The notes: a model not told the origin generated them from the letters alone. Positions 1-8,087 are shown, numbered from the stretch's first letter. The stretch is 13,050 nt of DNA from CAYHPY01 sp964358485 (GCA_964358485.1 CAYHPY010000103.1:1-13050), one strand, 5' to 3'. Numbers and translations are program-made.

Positions 1-319
1 GGGGTTGGCGGTCCTCGGCGCGGACCAGGTCCACACAGTGGGTTTTGAGCATCCACTCCCCGAATTCCGAGGACACGGCGAAGGGCAGTTCCAGGCGCGC
101 TCCCACGGCGGGCCGGATCGCGTGCCAGATCCCGGCGGCGTGGGCGTCGGGATGCATTCCGGTGAAGCCCTCGGGAAGGACCGTCCGGTACTGGAGGTCG
201 ATCAAGGTAAAGGGGGCGGGGCTGTCCGGGAACCGGCGGCGTCCGTCCTCAGGGTCGCCGGCTTCTGGAAAAAGGCGGTAGCGGATCTCCCGCCCCCGGA
301 GCTCCGCGGCCACTCTCAT
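1..319 (-). CDS. Unidentified protein, N-terminal part (cut by window edge)
   Basis: An open frame of 106 codons runs without a stop from an ATG off the left edge. The ATG overlaps the stop of the radical SAM gene in an ATGA, which argues strongly for a real, translationally coupled fourth gene of the operon. Readable landmarks are MRVAAELRGREIRYRLF at the N-terminus, a central LIDLQYRTVLPEG, then FTGMHPDAHAAGIW and PFAVSSEFGEWM. The GMHPDAHA...RPAVGARLELPF stretch faintly recalls the N-terminal part of some QueC/ATP-pyrophosphatase-like proteins, but I cannot confirm this and give no function. The translation is soluble-looking, with no signal peptide or membrane segment in the visible part. 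Confidence 0.72.
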   Translation of the reverse strand, partial: MRVAAELRGREIRYRLFPEAGDPEDGRRRFPDSPAPFTLIDLQYRTVLPEGFTGMHPDAHAAGIWHAIRPAVGARLELPFAVSSEFGEWMLKTHCVDLVRAEDRQP

Positions 320-2235
320 GGCTTCTTGAGCAGGCGCGCGTAGGCCTCGACGATTGTCATCGCTTCGGCGCCCGGGGCGCCTGCGTCGGAGGTTCGGCAC
401 TCGAGGCCGATCCCGGCGTGACGCAGCAGCGGGCGGGCCGAGCGCCCCTGCGGGGCCAGGACGATTTGGAAAGCCCGGCCCTCCGGCGTGACCAGGCCCA
501 ATCGGATCTCCTCGCCGCCGACCCAGCCTTCGACCAGCGACCCGCGGCTTCCCGCCCGCGGCCACAAGGATTTTTTGAAAATCCCCCAGGCCAGCGGCAG
601 GAAGGCCCGCGGTGGGGCGGGCTCCGGGAGGTCCACCGCCAGGGCGGCCTCAAGGGCGGCTCCCAGCCAGGGGAAGGCGACGCAGTTGCCTCCGGGACCG
701 CAGGCCGAGAGGCGGAGCCCCCCGCATAAAAATCCCGGCCCGGTCGGTCCGGCCGCCGGGGCCGTGACCAGGCAGCCCTCTTCTTTCCCCGGCCCCCGGA
801 CGGCGAAAACCCCGCCGCCCAGGCTCCTGGCCCGGCACCCCCGCAAGCCGGGGGTCCTGTCCACGGCGGCGGCGAAGGCCTCCCGGAACTTTCCGGCGAA
901 CCCTCCGTCCCGGCCGCTCCGCGAGGGCGCGGGCGCGGGGGCCGGGATGGCGAGCACGCGCACCAGGGCCGCCGCCCCCGGGGCCGCCCACCGGGGGAGA
1001 ACGGGGGGAAATTGGGGCTTCAGGGAAATAACTCCCGGGGAGGCTTCCTCCAGGCTGAGTCTCGAGGTGGCTTTTCCCAGGCGAAGCAGGAGGACCCCGG
1101 TCTCCAACGGCTCCCACGACGCCTTCGTTTTCGCGAGCCCGCGCCCCGGGGGGGCGCGCCGCAGGAGTCTTTCGAGCGCGCGTCCCAAGGCGGTCCGCGC
1201 GCGCCTGCCGCCTGCAAGCTCCCCCGCGCCCGGCCGGGCTTTGGCCCACTCCAGGACGGGCCGGGCCTCGGCGGGGGCGACCGCCCGGGGAGCGTGGCCG
1301 GGGTCGGAGTCCGCCTTGTGGAATAACCCCCGATGAAGGCAGAGGGGTTCCAACGCGCAGTTTTCGCAAATCCAGTCGAAAGGATGGCCTTGGCGCCGAC
1401 GGGTCCGGGGATACATGTCCGTCATGTCGTCCTGGGCGAAGAAATTGTTCCGCACCTCGACGCGGTCGAGGAGATAGCCCAGGTCGCCTTCCAACTTCTC
1501 CAGGCCCGGGAGGGCGCACAGCGGAAAGTCGCGAAACCCCAAGGTAACTCCCGGGGGTGCCGGGGACAGGCCGGGCAGGACCCGGCGCAGCTCCCGCAAC
1601 GGCACGTGCGCGGATTTCCGGAAGAAGTCCTCGTCGATGGCGTCGGCCAAGGTCACCCTCTTGACGGTGAGGACGAATTCCCCCGAAAGGCGGCGCCGGA
1701 GATGCCCGAGAACCCGGTCCAGCCTCTCGAGGTTGAAGCGGCTGACGACCAGGTTGACGTGGACGGGGTGCCGGCGCTCGGGCGGCAGGGAGGCGTTGAG
1801 CGCGCGGATGTTGTCGAGCGCGCCCAGCAGGCGTCCGAAGCCCGCCGGTTTGGCCCGGGTGATCAGGGAGTAGGTTTCGGCGTCCGGATAGGGGAAGGAG
1901 AGCTCGATGGTGTGCAGGCCGCGATCATGGAGCGCCTTGAGGAAGGCCTCGTCGCAAAGGCGGAGGGCGTTGGTGGAGATGTTGGGGCGCAAGCCCAGGC
2001 CGGCCGCGTAGGCGATGAGCTCGGGCAGGGCCGGGTTGAGGGTGGGCTCGGCCCCCATGAAGATCACGGCCGGAACTTCCTTGGAGGCGGCCTCGAGCAG
2101 TCTTTTGGTTTCCTCGAGCGGAACGTCCTTGAGCCCCTTCCGGGGCCCCTCGAAGCAGTAGACGCAGCGGTGCTGGCAGCGTACGGTGGTGTTGAGCGCC
2201 CAGTGGCTGAGCTCGGCTTTCCCGGCCCCCGTCAT
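316..2235 (-). CDS. Radical SAM protein with extra cysteine cluster and long C-terminal domain
   Basis: The 639-residue product has the radical SAM signature CQHRCVYC (C20, C24, C27), which binds the [4Fe-4S] cluster that cleaves S-adenosylmethionine. It is followed by MGAEPTLNP (about 60-68), a variant of the GGEP SAM-binding motif, and NISTNA (85-90). A second group of cysteines (C240, C290, C293, C299, in ICENCALEPLC) resembles the auxiliary-cluster ligands of SPASM/twitch-type enzymes. Residues 330-639 form a Gly/Ala/Arg-rich domain that I do not recognise. The start codon shares an ATGA with the upstream TPR gene and the stop shares one with the downstream gene, so the three are probably co-translated. 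The substrate is unknown. The fold assignment is secure; whether it modifies a peptide, a sugar or a nucleotide-like compound is open. Confidence 0.9.
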   Translation of the reverse strand: MTGAGKAELSHWALNTTVRCQHRCVYCFEGPRKGLKDVPLEETKRLLEAASKEVPAVIFMGAEPTLNPALPELIAYAAGLGLRPNISTNALRLCDEAFLKALHDRGLHTIELSFPYPDAETYSLITRAKPAGFGRLLGALDNIRALNASLPPERRHPVHVNLVVSRFNLERLDRVLGHLRRRLSGEFVLTVKRVTLADAIDEDFFRKSAHVPLRELRRVLPGLSPAPPGVTLGFRDFPLCALPGLEKLEGDLGYLLDRVEVRNNFFAQDDMTDMYPRTRRRQGHPFDWICENCALEPLCLHRGLFHKADSDPGHAPRAVAPAEARPVLEWAKARPGAGELAGGRRARTALGRALERLLRRAPPGRGLAKTKASWEPLETGVLLLRLGKATSRLSLEEASPGVISLKPQFPPVLPRWAAPGAAALVRVLAIPAPAPAPSRSGRDGGFAGKFREAFAAAVDRTPGLRGCRARSLGGGVFAVRGPGKEEGCLVTAPAAGPTGPGFLCGGLRLSACGPGGNCVAFPWLGAALEAALAVDLPEPAPPRAFLPLAWGIFKKSLWPRAGSRGSLVEGWVGGEEIRLGLVTPEGRAFQIVLAPQGRSARPLLRHAGIGLECRTSDAGAPGAEAMTIVEAYARLLKKP

Positions 2236-4580
2236 GGCCCCGGTCTCCGGCTCATTCGGGCCCTGGCGAGCTTGCGGCCCTCGGCCAGCCGGCGCGCCAG
2301 CCCCGGGGCGGACCGAAGATCCCGGCGCAGGCCGCGGTCGAAAATATCCAGCGCCTCCTCGTTCATGCCCCGGGCGGAGTAGATGGCGCCCAAAGACGCG
2401 TAGGCCTCCAATTCCGGGGGGGAGAACTCCACCGCCCGCCGCAGGTCTTGGACCGCGTTCTCCCAGGCTCCCGACCGGAATTCACACACCGCCTTGTCGC
2501 TGAAATCTTTCGCCAAGACCCCGGGGCGCAGAACCAGGGCGCTCCAAATTTCAAGCGCGCGCGGGCAGGCGTCAAGCTCCTGATAGGCCCACGCCGCCCG
2601 CCGCAAACCCTCGTCGGGGAGCCCGAGGGAGCGGGCCTTGTCGAGGGCGGCCAGCGCCTGCGCCTTTCGTCCCAGCGCGGCCAGGAGTTCGCCCCGGAGC
2701 AGTTGGGTCCCTGCGCTCCTTGGGTTTTCGCGCGCGGCCTTTTCCAATTCCTCCAACGAGCCGGGGCGGTCCGGGAGGCTTCGGGGCAAGGGCTCCGGCG
2801 CGGCGGCGGAGGCGGGCGCCTGTCGGCCGGGGTCTTTGGGTTCCTCAGCCCGCCCCAAACGGGAAGGCGCGGCCACCGAGGACTCCCGGAAGAGGTGGAG
2901 CAAATCGCGTTTGGCATAGGCGTCCTCGGGAAAAACGGACAACCACTCCCGGAGGTAGCGGGCCCGAAAGGCCGCGATGAACTCCCCGCCCCCGGGCCTA
3001 AAATCCGGCGCGAAGCCACGGAGCTTGCCGGCGCTCAGGGACCGCACCGCGGAGGAGGGGGACGAGATCGCCGTCCGGCGCCCGGGCTTGGGACTCAACC
3101 GGCAGTAGGTCCGGCCGTGAGGGGAGGGAAGGCCGCAAAAAAATTCGAATTCCGCTTGAAGGGCCCGGCGCGCCGCCCGCGCCGCGGGGTCCCGTGAATC
3201 CCCTTCCTCGCCGGGGAAATAAACCTTGGCCCCCCGGCCGAGAGCCTCCCGGATCCTTCCCGGCAGCACCGGCAGGGGCGTGGACGGGAGCAGACAGGCT
3301 CGCCCCGCTTGCGAGAGCTCGGCGATCGGCAGAAGGTTCGCCGGTCTGCCGTAGACGGCCTCCGGGGGAGGACAGCCCGGCAGGATCAGGAAGTCTCCGT
3401 TTCCGAGAATCGAATCCCAATGCCGGGTCTCGGCGTAAATCGGATCGTCGGCGGGACCGCTCCCCAGGCCCCGCGCGGCTCCGAAGACGGCGAAGGCCCC
3501 CGCCGTCCCCGCCAAGACCAACCCCGCCGCTCGTCCTCCTCCGGCCGCCGCGGCCGATAAGAAGATGGGAAGCGGGACCCACGCGGCATAGATGAATTTG
3601 TTGTGGGTGTTGTTGATCAGGAAAAAGAGAGAGTAGGCTCCGAAGTTCAGCAAGGCCAAGACCGCGGGCCTCCCCGCCTCGGAGGCAAGCCGAACCGGGT
3701 CCTTCTTGAACCAGGCCCACGCTCCCAGAACCACCCCGAGAACCAGGAAGGGCGCGGCTCCTAGAAAATGCAGGGAGCCGTGGTAATCCAATACCTGCTT
3801 GAGCGGGTCGCGGCTCGTGTAGAGGGAGGTCCCGGCCTCCTGCTCGATGTTGGAAAAAACCTCGGGAAAGGAGCTTCGCCGGAAATAGTCCGGACCGATT
3901 CCGTTATATGCCAGGAAAGCCGCGTAACCCAGGACGACCGTCAGGCCCATGGCCGCGGCAAAGCGACCCAGGGCCCGCCGGTTTTTTGCCCGAAAGGCGG
4001 CCCAGGCCGCCAGGGGGGCCAAGGAAAGCCCGGAGGTGTGCAGGCCGGTGGTCAGGCCCGCCGCCAGCCCCGCCAGGGCGAAGCGCCGCCCGTTGGCCGG
4101 CCGGAAGGAACCGGCGAGGAGGAGAAAGGTCAGGACGGAAGCCGCGGCCCCGAGGGCGTAGGGGTCCGGGCGCAAGGTTCCCGACCAGAAGCCCCGCGAG
4201 AAGGCCAGCATGAGCGTCCCCGCCGCGGCCGTCCAGGAATTTCCGCCCGCCCGCTCCGCGGCCCGGAACACCAGAGCCAAGGTCAAACCCCCCGCGGCGA
4301 GATTGAGCCCTTCCAGGGGGAGGAGCATTCCGCCTGAGTAGCCCAGCAGGCCCAGGAGGAAGCGATAGGCTCCGAGCAAAGGAACGAAAATAGGATGGAC
4401 CCATTCAGAGGTGCCCCAGTAACCCCATTCCAGGGAGCTGACATAATGCAGTCCCCGGTACCAGTAAGGCAGGAGGATGAGGCTTTTCGCCGCCCAAAGA
4501 GCGAGCCCGGCCAGGAAAAGCGCCCGCGCCAAGGCCGACGGCCCGGTTTCGGAGGACTTGGCGGGGGCGGGGTGGGCCAT
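2232..4580 (-). CDS. GT-C-like multi-pass membrane protein with C-terminal TPR repeats
   Basis: A 782-residue protein. The first half is strongly hydrophobic with about ten membrane segments, beginning near residues 18-37. The first outer loop carries an acidic residue and an HP pair (E51, H62-P63 in SEWVHPIFVPLLG), which fits GT-C glycosyltransferases of the DUF2723/PMT-like type that use lipid-linked sugars at the periplasmic face. A soluble region (about 375-600) is followed by TPR-type helical repeats from about 610 to 760, for example LGAIYSARGMNEEALDIFDRG. Such GT-C/TPR fusions are common in GC-rich environmental genomes and may position a protein acceptor. The gene lies 41 bases after the zincin gene and overlaps the radical SAM gene by four bases. 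Glycosyl transfer is inferred from fold only. Confidence 0.8.
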   Translation of the reverse strand: MAHPAPAKSSETGPSALARALFLAGLALWAAKSLILLPYWYRGLHYVSSLEWGYWGTSEWVHPIFVPLLGAYRFLLGLLGYSGGMLLPLEGLNLAAGGLTLALVFRAAERAGGNSWTAAAGTLMLAFSRGFWSGTLRPDPYALGAAASVLTFLLLAGSFRPANGRRFALAGLAAGLTTGLHTSGLSLAPLAAWAAFRAKNRRALGRFAAAMGLTVVLGYAAFLAYNGIGPDYFRRSSFPEVFSNIEQEAGTSLYTSRDPLKQVLDYHGSLHFLGAAPFLVLGVVLGAWAWFKKDPVRLASEAGRPAVLALLNFGAYSLFFLINNTHNKFIYAAWVPLPIFLSAAAAGGGRAAGLVLAGTAGAFAVFGAARGLGSGPADDPIYAETRHWDSILGNGDFLILPGCPPPEAVYGRPANLLPIAELSQAGRACLLPSTPLPVLPGRIREALGRGAKVYFPGEEGDSRDPAARAARRALQAEFEFFCGLPSPHGRTYCRLSPKPGRRTAISSPSSAVRSLSAGKLRGFAPDFRPGGGEFIAAFRARYLREWLSVFPEDAYAKRDLLHLFRESSVAAPSRLGRAEEPKDPGRQAPASAAAPEPLPRSLPDRPGSLEELEKAARENPRSAGTQLLRGELLAALGRKAQALAALDKARSLGLPDEGLRRAAWAYQELDACPRALEIWSALVLRPGVLAKDFSDKAVCEFRSGAWENAVQDLRRAVEFSPPELEAYASLGAIYSARGMNEEALDIFDRGLRRDLRSAPGLARRLAEGRKLARARMSRRPGP

Positions 4581-4621
4581 GAACCCCTATAGCGACGCAA
4601 CACTTCGGCCCGGCGGACGGC

Positions 4622-4999
4622 TCAGTAGACGCCCATTCTCCGGAGGTCGTCGTCCGAGAAGCCGAAATGGTGGGCGACCTCGTGGACCACCACGTGCCGG
4701 ACCAGGCGCTCCAATTTTTCAGGGTTTCCCCGGCTTTCCCGCTCGATGGGCTCCTGATAGAGGGTGATGAAGACCTGAGGGGTGGCCGAGGCCGGGCTTT
4801 GATCGGTCAGCGGGACCCCGTGGTAAAATCCCAAAGTGCGGGGGGGATCCTCCCCGCGGCGGCGGGGCTCGATGCGAAACACCACGTTGTCGAGCCTCTG
4901 CCGGAACCCTTCCGGCAGGCCGTCGATGGCCTTGGAAACCAGCCGACGGAAGCGGACCAGGGGGGAGGGCTGCCGTCGAGGGGAGGAGGATTCTGACAT
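4622..4999 (-). CDS. Small zincin-like metalloprotease (DUF1025/PF06262 type)
   Basis: The 125-residue product ends with VVHEVAHHFGFSDDDLRRMG, the HExxHHFGFSDxxL signature of the minimal zinc-metalloprotease family (Zincin_1). H106 and H110 are the likely zinc ligands and E107 the catalytic base. Family members are short, about 115-140 residues, lack signal peptides and have poorly known substrates. The frame stays open upstream to 5299, but that extension runs antisense to the CBS gene and does not look like protein. The start at MSESSS gives normal family length. No good ribosome binding site precedes it; an AT-rich stretch (TATTATGTAAAAT on the minus strand, ending about 16 bases upstream) could be a -10 region giving a very short leader. 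It is the first gene of the minus-strand operon. Confidence 0.88.
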   Translation of the reverse strand: MSESSSPRRQPSPLVRFRRLVSKAIDGLPEGFRQRLDNVVFRIEPRRRGEDPPRTLGFYHGVPLTDQSPASATPQVFITLYQEPIERESRGNPEKLERLVRHVVVHEVAHHFGFSDDDLRRMGVY

Positions 5000-5036
5000 T
5001 GCGCCGCCGGGGGCTATTTTACATAATAGGACTGCC
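4999..5036. promoter_or_regulatory. Divergent promoter region between zincin and CBS genes
   Basis: Only 37 bases separate two divergent starts, and the middle is an AT-rich island in GC-rich DNA. For the plus strand, TTGCGC (4999-5004) and CATAAT (5022-5027) stand 17 bases apart and would start transcription about three bases before the CBS ATG. For the minus strand, TAAAAT (5021-5016) would start about ten bases before the zincin ATG. Neither gene has a clear Shine-Dalgarno sequence. These are motif matches by eye only. Confidence 0.4.
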
Positions 5037-5462
5037 ATGACCCAATCGGCCCGAATTCTCATCCGCGACGTCGTCACCGCCTCCGCCACCGACTCGGTCC
5101 GCAGCGCCGCCCGGCGCATGCGCCAGGCCGGCATCGGCTGCATCGTGGTGGCCGAGGGCAAGACCGCGGTCGGCATCTTCTCGGAGCGCGACCTGCTCAA
5201 CCGGGTGGCGGCCGACGGGTTGGACCTGGAGACCACGACTTTGGCGCAGGTGATGACCCCAAAGCCCCTCTGCGTGGACTCCGCGGAGCCCTTGGACAAA
5301 ATCTTCGGCCTGTTGGCCGAGGGGCGCTTCCGTCATGTTCCGATCACGGAGAACGGGGAGCTGGTGGGGATCGTGAGCCTGTCGGACCTGGCCAAGGTCC
5401 TGAAAAACGTCTACAAAGAAGAGAAATACATCCAGTATTTCATTGACTACATGCAAGAATAA
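5037..5462 (+). CDS. Two-CBS-domain protein
   Basis: A 141-residue stand-alone Bateman module: CBS domain 1 at about 8-64 (VGIFSERDLL at its end) and CBS domain 2 at about 72-128 (VMTPKPLCVDS to LVGIVSLSDLAKVL). The S/T-x-x-D positions in FSERD and SLSD are those that usually contact the ribose of adenine nucleotides, so AMP/ATP or SAM binding is plausible. No partner domain is fused, so it probably regulates another protein in trans. The upstream in-frame extension to 4836 is antisense to the zincin gene and lacks CBS character; MTQSARILIRDV is the natural start. Leader and Shine-Dalgarno are almost absent, so translation may be leaderless. It converges on the methyltransferase gene, with a hairpin at its stop codon. 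Confidence 0.92.
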   Translation: MTQSARILIRDVVTASATDSVRSAARRMRQAGIGCIVVAEGKTAVGIFSERDLLNRVAADGLDLETTTLAQVMTPKPLCVDSAEPLDKIFGLLAEGRFRHVPITENGELVGIVSLSDLAKVLKNVYKEEKYIQYFIDYMQE

Positions 5463-5486
5463 CCAGCCGTAGCCGGTTATTCTTGC
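5453..5486. terminator. Perfect 12-bp hairpin at the CBS stop codon
   Basis: GCAAGAATAACC (5453-5464) pairs perfectly with GGTTATTCTTGC (5475-5486) across a 10-base loop. The left arm contains the last codons and the TAA stop of the CBS gene. It sits between two convergent genes, so a bidirectional terminator is the likely role, but neither side has a proper run of T residues. It could instead protect the mRNA 3' end. Confidence 0.5.
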
Positions 5487-5531
5487 CCCTAACTCCGTTG
5501 CCTTTTATTCTTTTCCCGAACTTTCTTTTTA

Positions 5532-6500
5532 TTAGTCGGCTTCGAAGACCGCCATCAAATTCCCCAGCGGCACGGGAATGATCAGGCGGTCCTGCCAGGG
5601 AATCCGAACCTCTCCTAGCCCCAGCACCCAGAAGAATTTCTTGGCCAGGAAGGCGGGGGGAATGTAGTTCTTGGCCTTGCGCATGGCCGCGCAGCGGAAG
5701 CCCGCCCGCTCCACCGTCACCCGGAGGGATTTGCGGTCGAACATCTGGGGGTGCTGGGGATGATAGCCCGGCCAGCGGTCCCCGCAAACCTTGGCCAATA
5801 GGGAGCGCTGGTCGTGGACCACGATCAGGAGCTTGGCCCCGGGGCGGAGCTTGCTCCGGAGCCGGCGCATATAGCCCACCGGGTCGAGCAGATGGTCCAA
5901 AACGTGGATCATCGCGGCCGCGGAGATGGCGCCGTCGGGCACCTCGGAGAGGGCTTCCATGGAGGGCAGTAGCACCGCCTCCTTGCCGCCCAATTCCCCG
6001 CGCAAGCGCTGGTGCACTTCCTGATTCGGCTCGATGAGCCAGAAGCGGTCGAACTTGCCCCGCTTGGCGCAGAGCCCCGCGAAGAGGCCGGTGTCGGGCC
6101 CGATCTCCAGGTATTGGCCTTGCAGGTCGGAGGTCTTTCCCAGAAAGCGGAAATACTGTTCCTGGGTGCGCGCCAACCCGGCCTGCGCGACCCCGAGGGA
6201 ATTGTCGGGTTTGGCGGAGTAAAGCTCCACGAGCTTTTCCTTGGTGAGGTAAACGGGGCAATAAAGGAGCCCGCAGTCCTTGCAGCGGAAGTAGGAGAAA
6301 TAAGTGAAGCGGGCGAAGCCCCCGTTGAACGGCTCGCGCAGTTGGGCCAGCTCCATCTTCTCGGCGGGCGTGCGTGGGCGGGGGCCCGGGACGGCGCGGG
6401 AGGCGTCGGCCCCGCAGCCGGGACAATTTCGCGCGGAAAAGTCGGTCGCCAGGACGGATTTCATGGGGGGAAGCCGAAAAATCATATCATAATCGTCCAT
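5532..6500 (-). CDS. Zinc-finger class I SAM-dependent methyltransferase
   Basis: The 322-residue product starts with a probable zinc-binding module (C26-P-G-C29 and C73-K-D-C76), followed by a class I methyltransferase core: motif I LEIGPDTG (131-138), an acidic residue after the second strand (IEPN, 156-159) and HVLDHLLDP (199-207). The later WPGYHPQHPQMF block (about 243-254) resembles the His-rich loop of sugar- or lipid-modifying enzymes with the Methyltransf_13/23/14 layout, for example NDP-sugar C-methyltransferases. The substrate is unknown. The first ATG overlaps the divergent glycosyltransferase start by two bases; ATG codons at residue 6 (6485) and 13 (6464) are alternatives, and none has a convincing ribosome binding site. 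The core begins near residue 24, so any start preserves it. Function within a surface-glycan locus is inference. Confidence 0.85.
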   Translation of the reverse strand: MDDYDMIFRLPPMKSVLATDFSARNCPGCGADASRAVPGPRPRTPAEKMELAQLREPFNGGFARFTYFSYFRCKDCGLLYCPVYLTKEKLVELYSAKPDNSLGVAQAGLARTQEQYFRFLGKTSDLQGQYLEIGPDTGLFAGLCAKRGKFDRFWLIEPNQEVHQRLRGELGGKEAVLLPSMEALSEVPDGAISAAAMIHVLDHLLDPVGYMRRLRSKLRPGAKLLIVVHDQRSLLAKVCGDRWPGYHPQHPQMFDRKSLRVTVERAGFRCAAMRKAKNYIPPAFLAKKFFWVLGLGEVRIPWQDRLIIPVPLGNLMAVFEAD

Positions 6501-8010
6501 GAGCCGATTCCTTCCCCCTCTGCTTCTGGCCGTTGGAGCCTTCCTGTGCTACGGTGGAGGGCTGATCCGGGACCTCGGCTTCTACCATGACGATTGGTTC
6601 TTTCTGAGCCAGATGGCGGCGGCTCCGGCCGATTTCATCTCCAGGATGATCGTCATCCTCCACAACGATCCCACCGAATACGCCCGGCCGGTGAACGTTC
6701 CGTTGTGGGCCGCCCTCTACACTTGGTTCGGGGCCGAGCCGCTGGGCTGGCAGGCCGCACTGCTCGCGACCCACGCGGCCCTGGCCTGGTGCGTCTATGC
6801 CGTCCTGCGGCGCTTCGAGTCTCCCCGCCCTTTGGCCTTTTTGGGAGCGCTGGCCTTCCTGGCCTATCCCAGCAAGGATTCGACCTTGTTCTGGTGCATC
6901 GACATCATCCATCCTTCGTCCTTGCTGTGTTATCTGGCGGCCTATCTTCTCCATCTGCGTTATGTGGAAACGGGGCGGCTTTGGGCCTTGGCGTTGTCCG
7001 CCCTGGGCGTGCTCCTGGCCCTGGGCAATTACGACCAGTGCGTTCTGCTCTTTCCCGTTTTCCTGCTCACGCCGGTCCTGTGCTCGGAGGGCGTGCCGCG
7101 CCGGGTGAAAATAGGATTTTGCGTGGCGGCGGCGGCTTCGGTGGCTTTCGTTCTTTACAAAACCTGGATCATGCCTCATGTCCTGGGCGTCGCGTTCAAT
7201 AAGAAGGTGGCGGTCTCGCCCTTCGGGGCGGTCAAGGTCTACCTGGCGGGCCTCAACGCCAACTTCGGGCCGCGGCTGGCCTGGTTCTCCCTGAAAGCCG
7301 CCGCCGCCGCGGTCTTCGCCGCGCCCCTGACGGCCCTGGCCGCGGTTCTTCTGCCATGGGCGGCGGTCAAGCTGGACTCCCGGGAGGAGCGCGCGGACTG
7401 CTCCTCCACCTCCGACTCCCTGGCGGTTCTGGGCGGCGCGGTTTTCGTCCTGGGCTATTTGCCCATCGCCCTGTCCAGCTATATCCCGACCCCGCTCAAC
7501 CATCAAAACCGGCTCAACCTGGTGCCCGCCTTGGGGGCCGTCTTGTTCCTGCTGGGCTGCCTCTCCGGGGCCCCGCCCAAACGCCTGGCCGCCGTGCGGG
7601 GGCTGGCGGGCCTGTGCGGCTTTTTTTTACTGGCCCACGGGAGCTTCGCCCGGGTCTGGGCCGAATCCACCCGCCGCCAGCGGGAAATTCAAGGCCAGGT
7701 CGTGGCCAACGCCCGGGATTGGTCCGTCCAGGACACCCTTTTGCTCCGCCTGCCGGAACGCTATGTCCAGGACAAGGCGCCGGTCTTCGACTCCTCCTGG
7801 GACATCACCGGGGCGGTGCGGGTCTGGCTGGGAGACCCCGAGCGGGTGGCCCGGGTCTGGAGCCCTCGCATGAAGGTGGGCCCCGAGGGGATCACGGAGC
7901 CGGGGGAGCGGACCTTGACCTATGACCGGCTGGTTTACCTGGACGCCGAGACGGGGCGGTTCGGGAAGGTTTCTTTTCTGGATTTGAAGCGGATGGCGCC
8001 GGTTAAATAG
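6499..8010 (+). CDS. GT-C-like multi-pass membrane protein (putative glycosyltransferase)
   Basis: A 503-residue protein with an N-terminal membrane anchor (about 6-24) followed at once by LGFYHDDWFF (D31, D32), the acidic pair expected in the first outer loop of GT-C glycosyltransferases. Eight or more further hydrophobic segments extend to about residue 375. The last 120 residues are soluble (VVANARDWSVQDTLLLRLPER onward), like the periplasmic tails of such proteins. Enzymes of this fold use polyprenyl-phosphate sugars. The start ATG overlaps the divergent methyltransferase ATG. CATAAT six bases upstream suggests a leaderless or very short transcript. It is the last gene before the cassette array and shares the high GC of the left part. 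Confidence 0.8.
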   Translation: MSRFLPPLLLAVGAFLCYGGGLIRDLGFYHDDWFFLSQMAAAPADFISRMIVILHNDPTEYARPVNVPLWAALYTWFGAEPLGWQAALLATHAALAWCVYAVLRRFESPRPLAFLGALAFLAYPSKDSTLFWCIDIIHPSSLLCYLAAYLLHLRYVETGRLWALALSALGVLLALGNYDQCVLLFPVFLLTPVLCSEGVPRRVKIGFCVAAAASVAFVLYKTWIMPHVLGVAFNKKVAVSPFGAVKVYLAGLNANFGPRLAWFSLKAAAAAVFAAPLTALAAVLLPWAAVKLDSREERADCSSTSDSLAVLGGAVFVLGYLPIALSSYIPTPLNHQNRLNLVPALGAVLFLLGCLSGAPPKRLAAVRGLAGLCGFFLLAHGSFARVWAESTRRQREIQGQVVANARDWSVQDTLLLRLPERYVQDKAPVFDSSWDITGAVRVWLGDPERVARVWSPRMKVGPEGITEPGERTLTYDRLVYLDAETGRFGKVSFLDLKRMAPVK

Positions 8011-8087
8011 GACGGGTTTTAATCGCCGCCGGGCTTCAAGGACTTGGGGCGCCGCGAGTTCCGCCGGAAATATTCTCTCTCAGGGCT

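Noticed and set aside
488..1336. Long plus-strand reading frame opposite the radical SAM gene
   Set aside because: Low-complexity Pro/Arg/Ala-rich translation, antisense to a gene with clear motifs; a by-product of high GC.
1333..2382. 349-codon plus-strand frame
   Set aside because: Antisense to the radical SAM core motifs (CxxxCxxC region) and without domain character.
4836..5036. N-terminal extension of the CBS gene
   Set aside because: Antisense to the zincin gene; the CBS fold begins just after the ATG at 5037.
5000..5299. N-terminal extension of the zincin gene
   Set aside because: The extension is antisense to the CBS gene and would nearly double the family's normal length.
5440..6426. 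328-codon minus-strand frame overlapping the methyltransferase
   Set aside because: Arg/Pro/Gly-rich translation in a different frame from the methyltransferase, whose zinc and SAM motifs are clear.
6487..7506. 339-codon minus-strand frame opposite the glycosyltransferase
   Set aside because: Gly/Gln/Arg-rich with no fold; it mirrors membrane-segment codons of the plus-strand gene.
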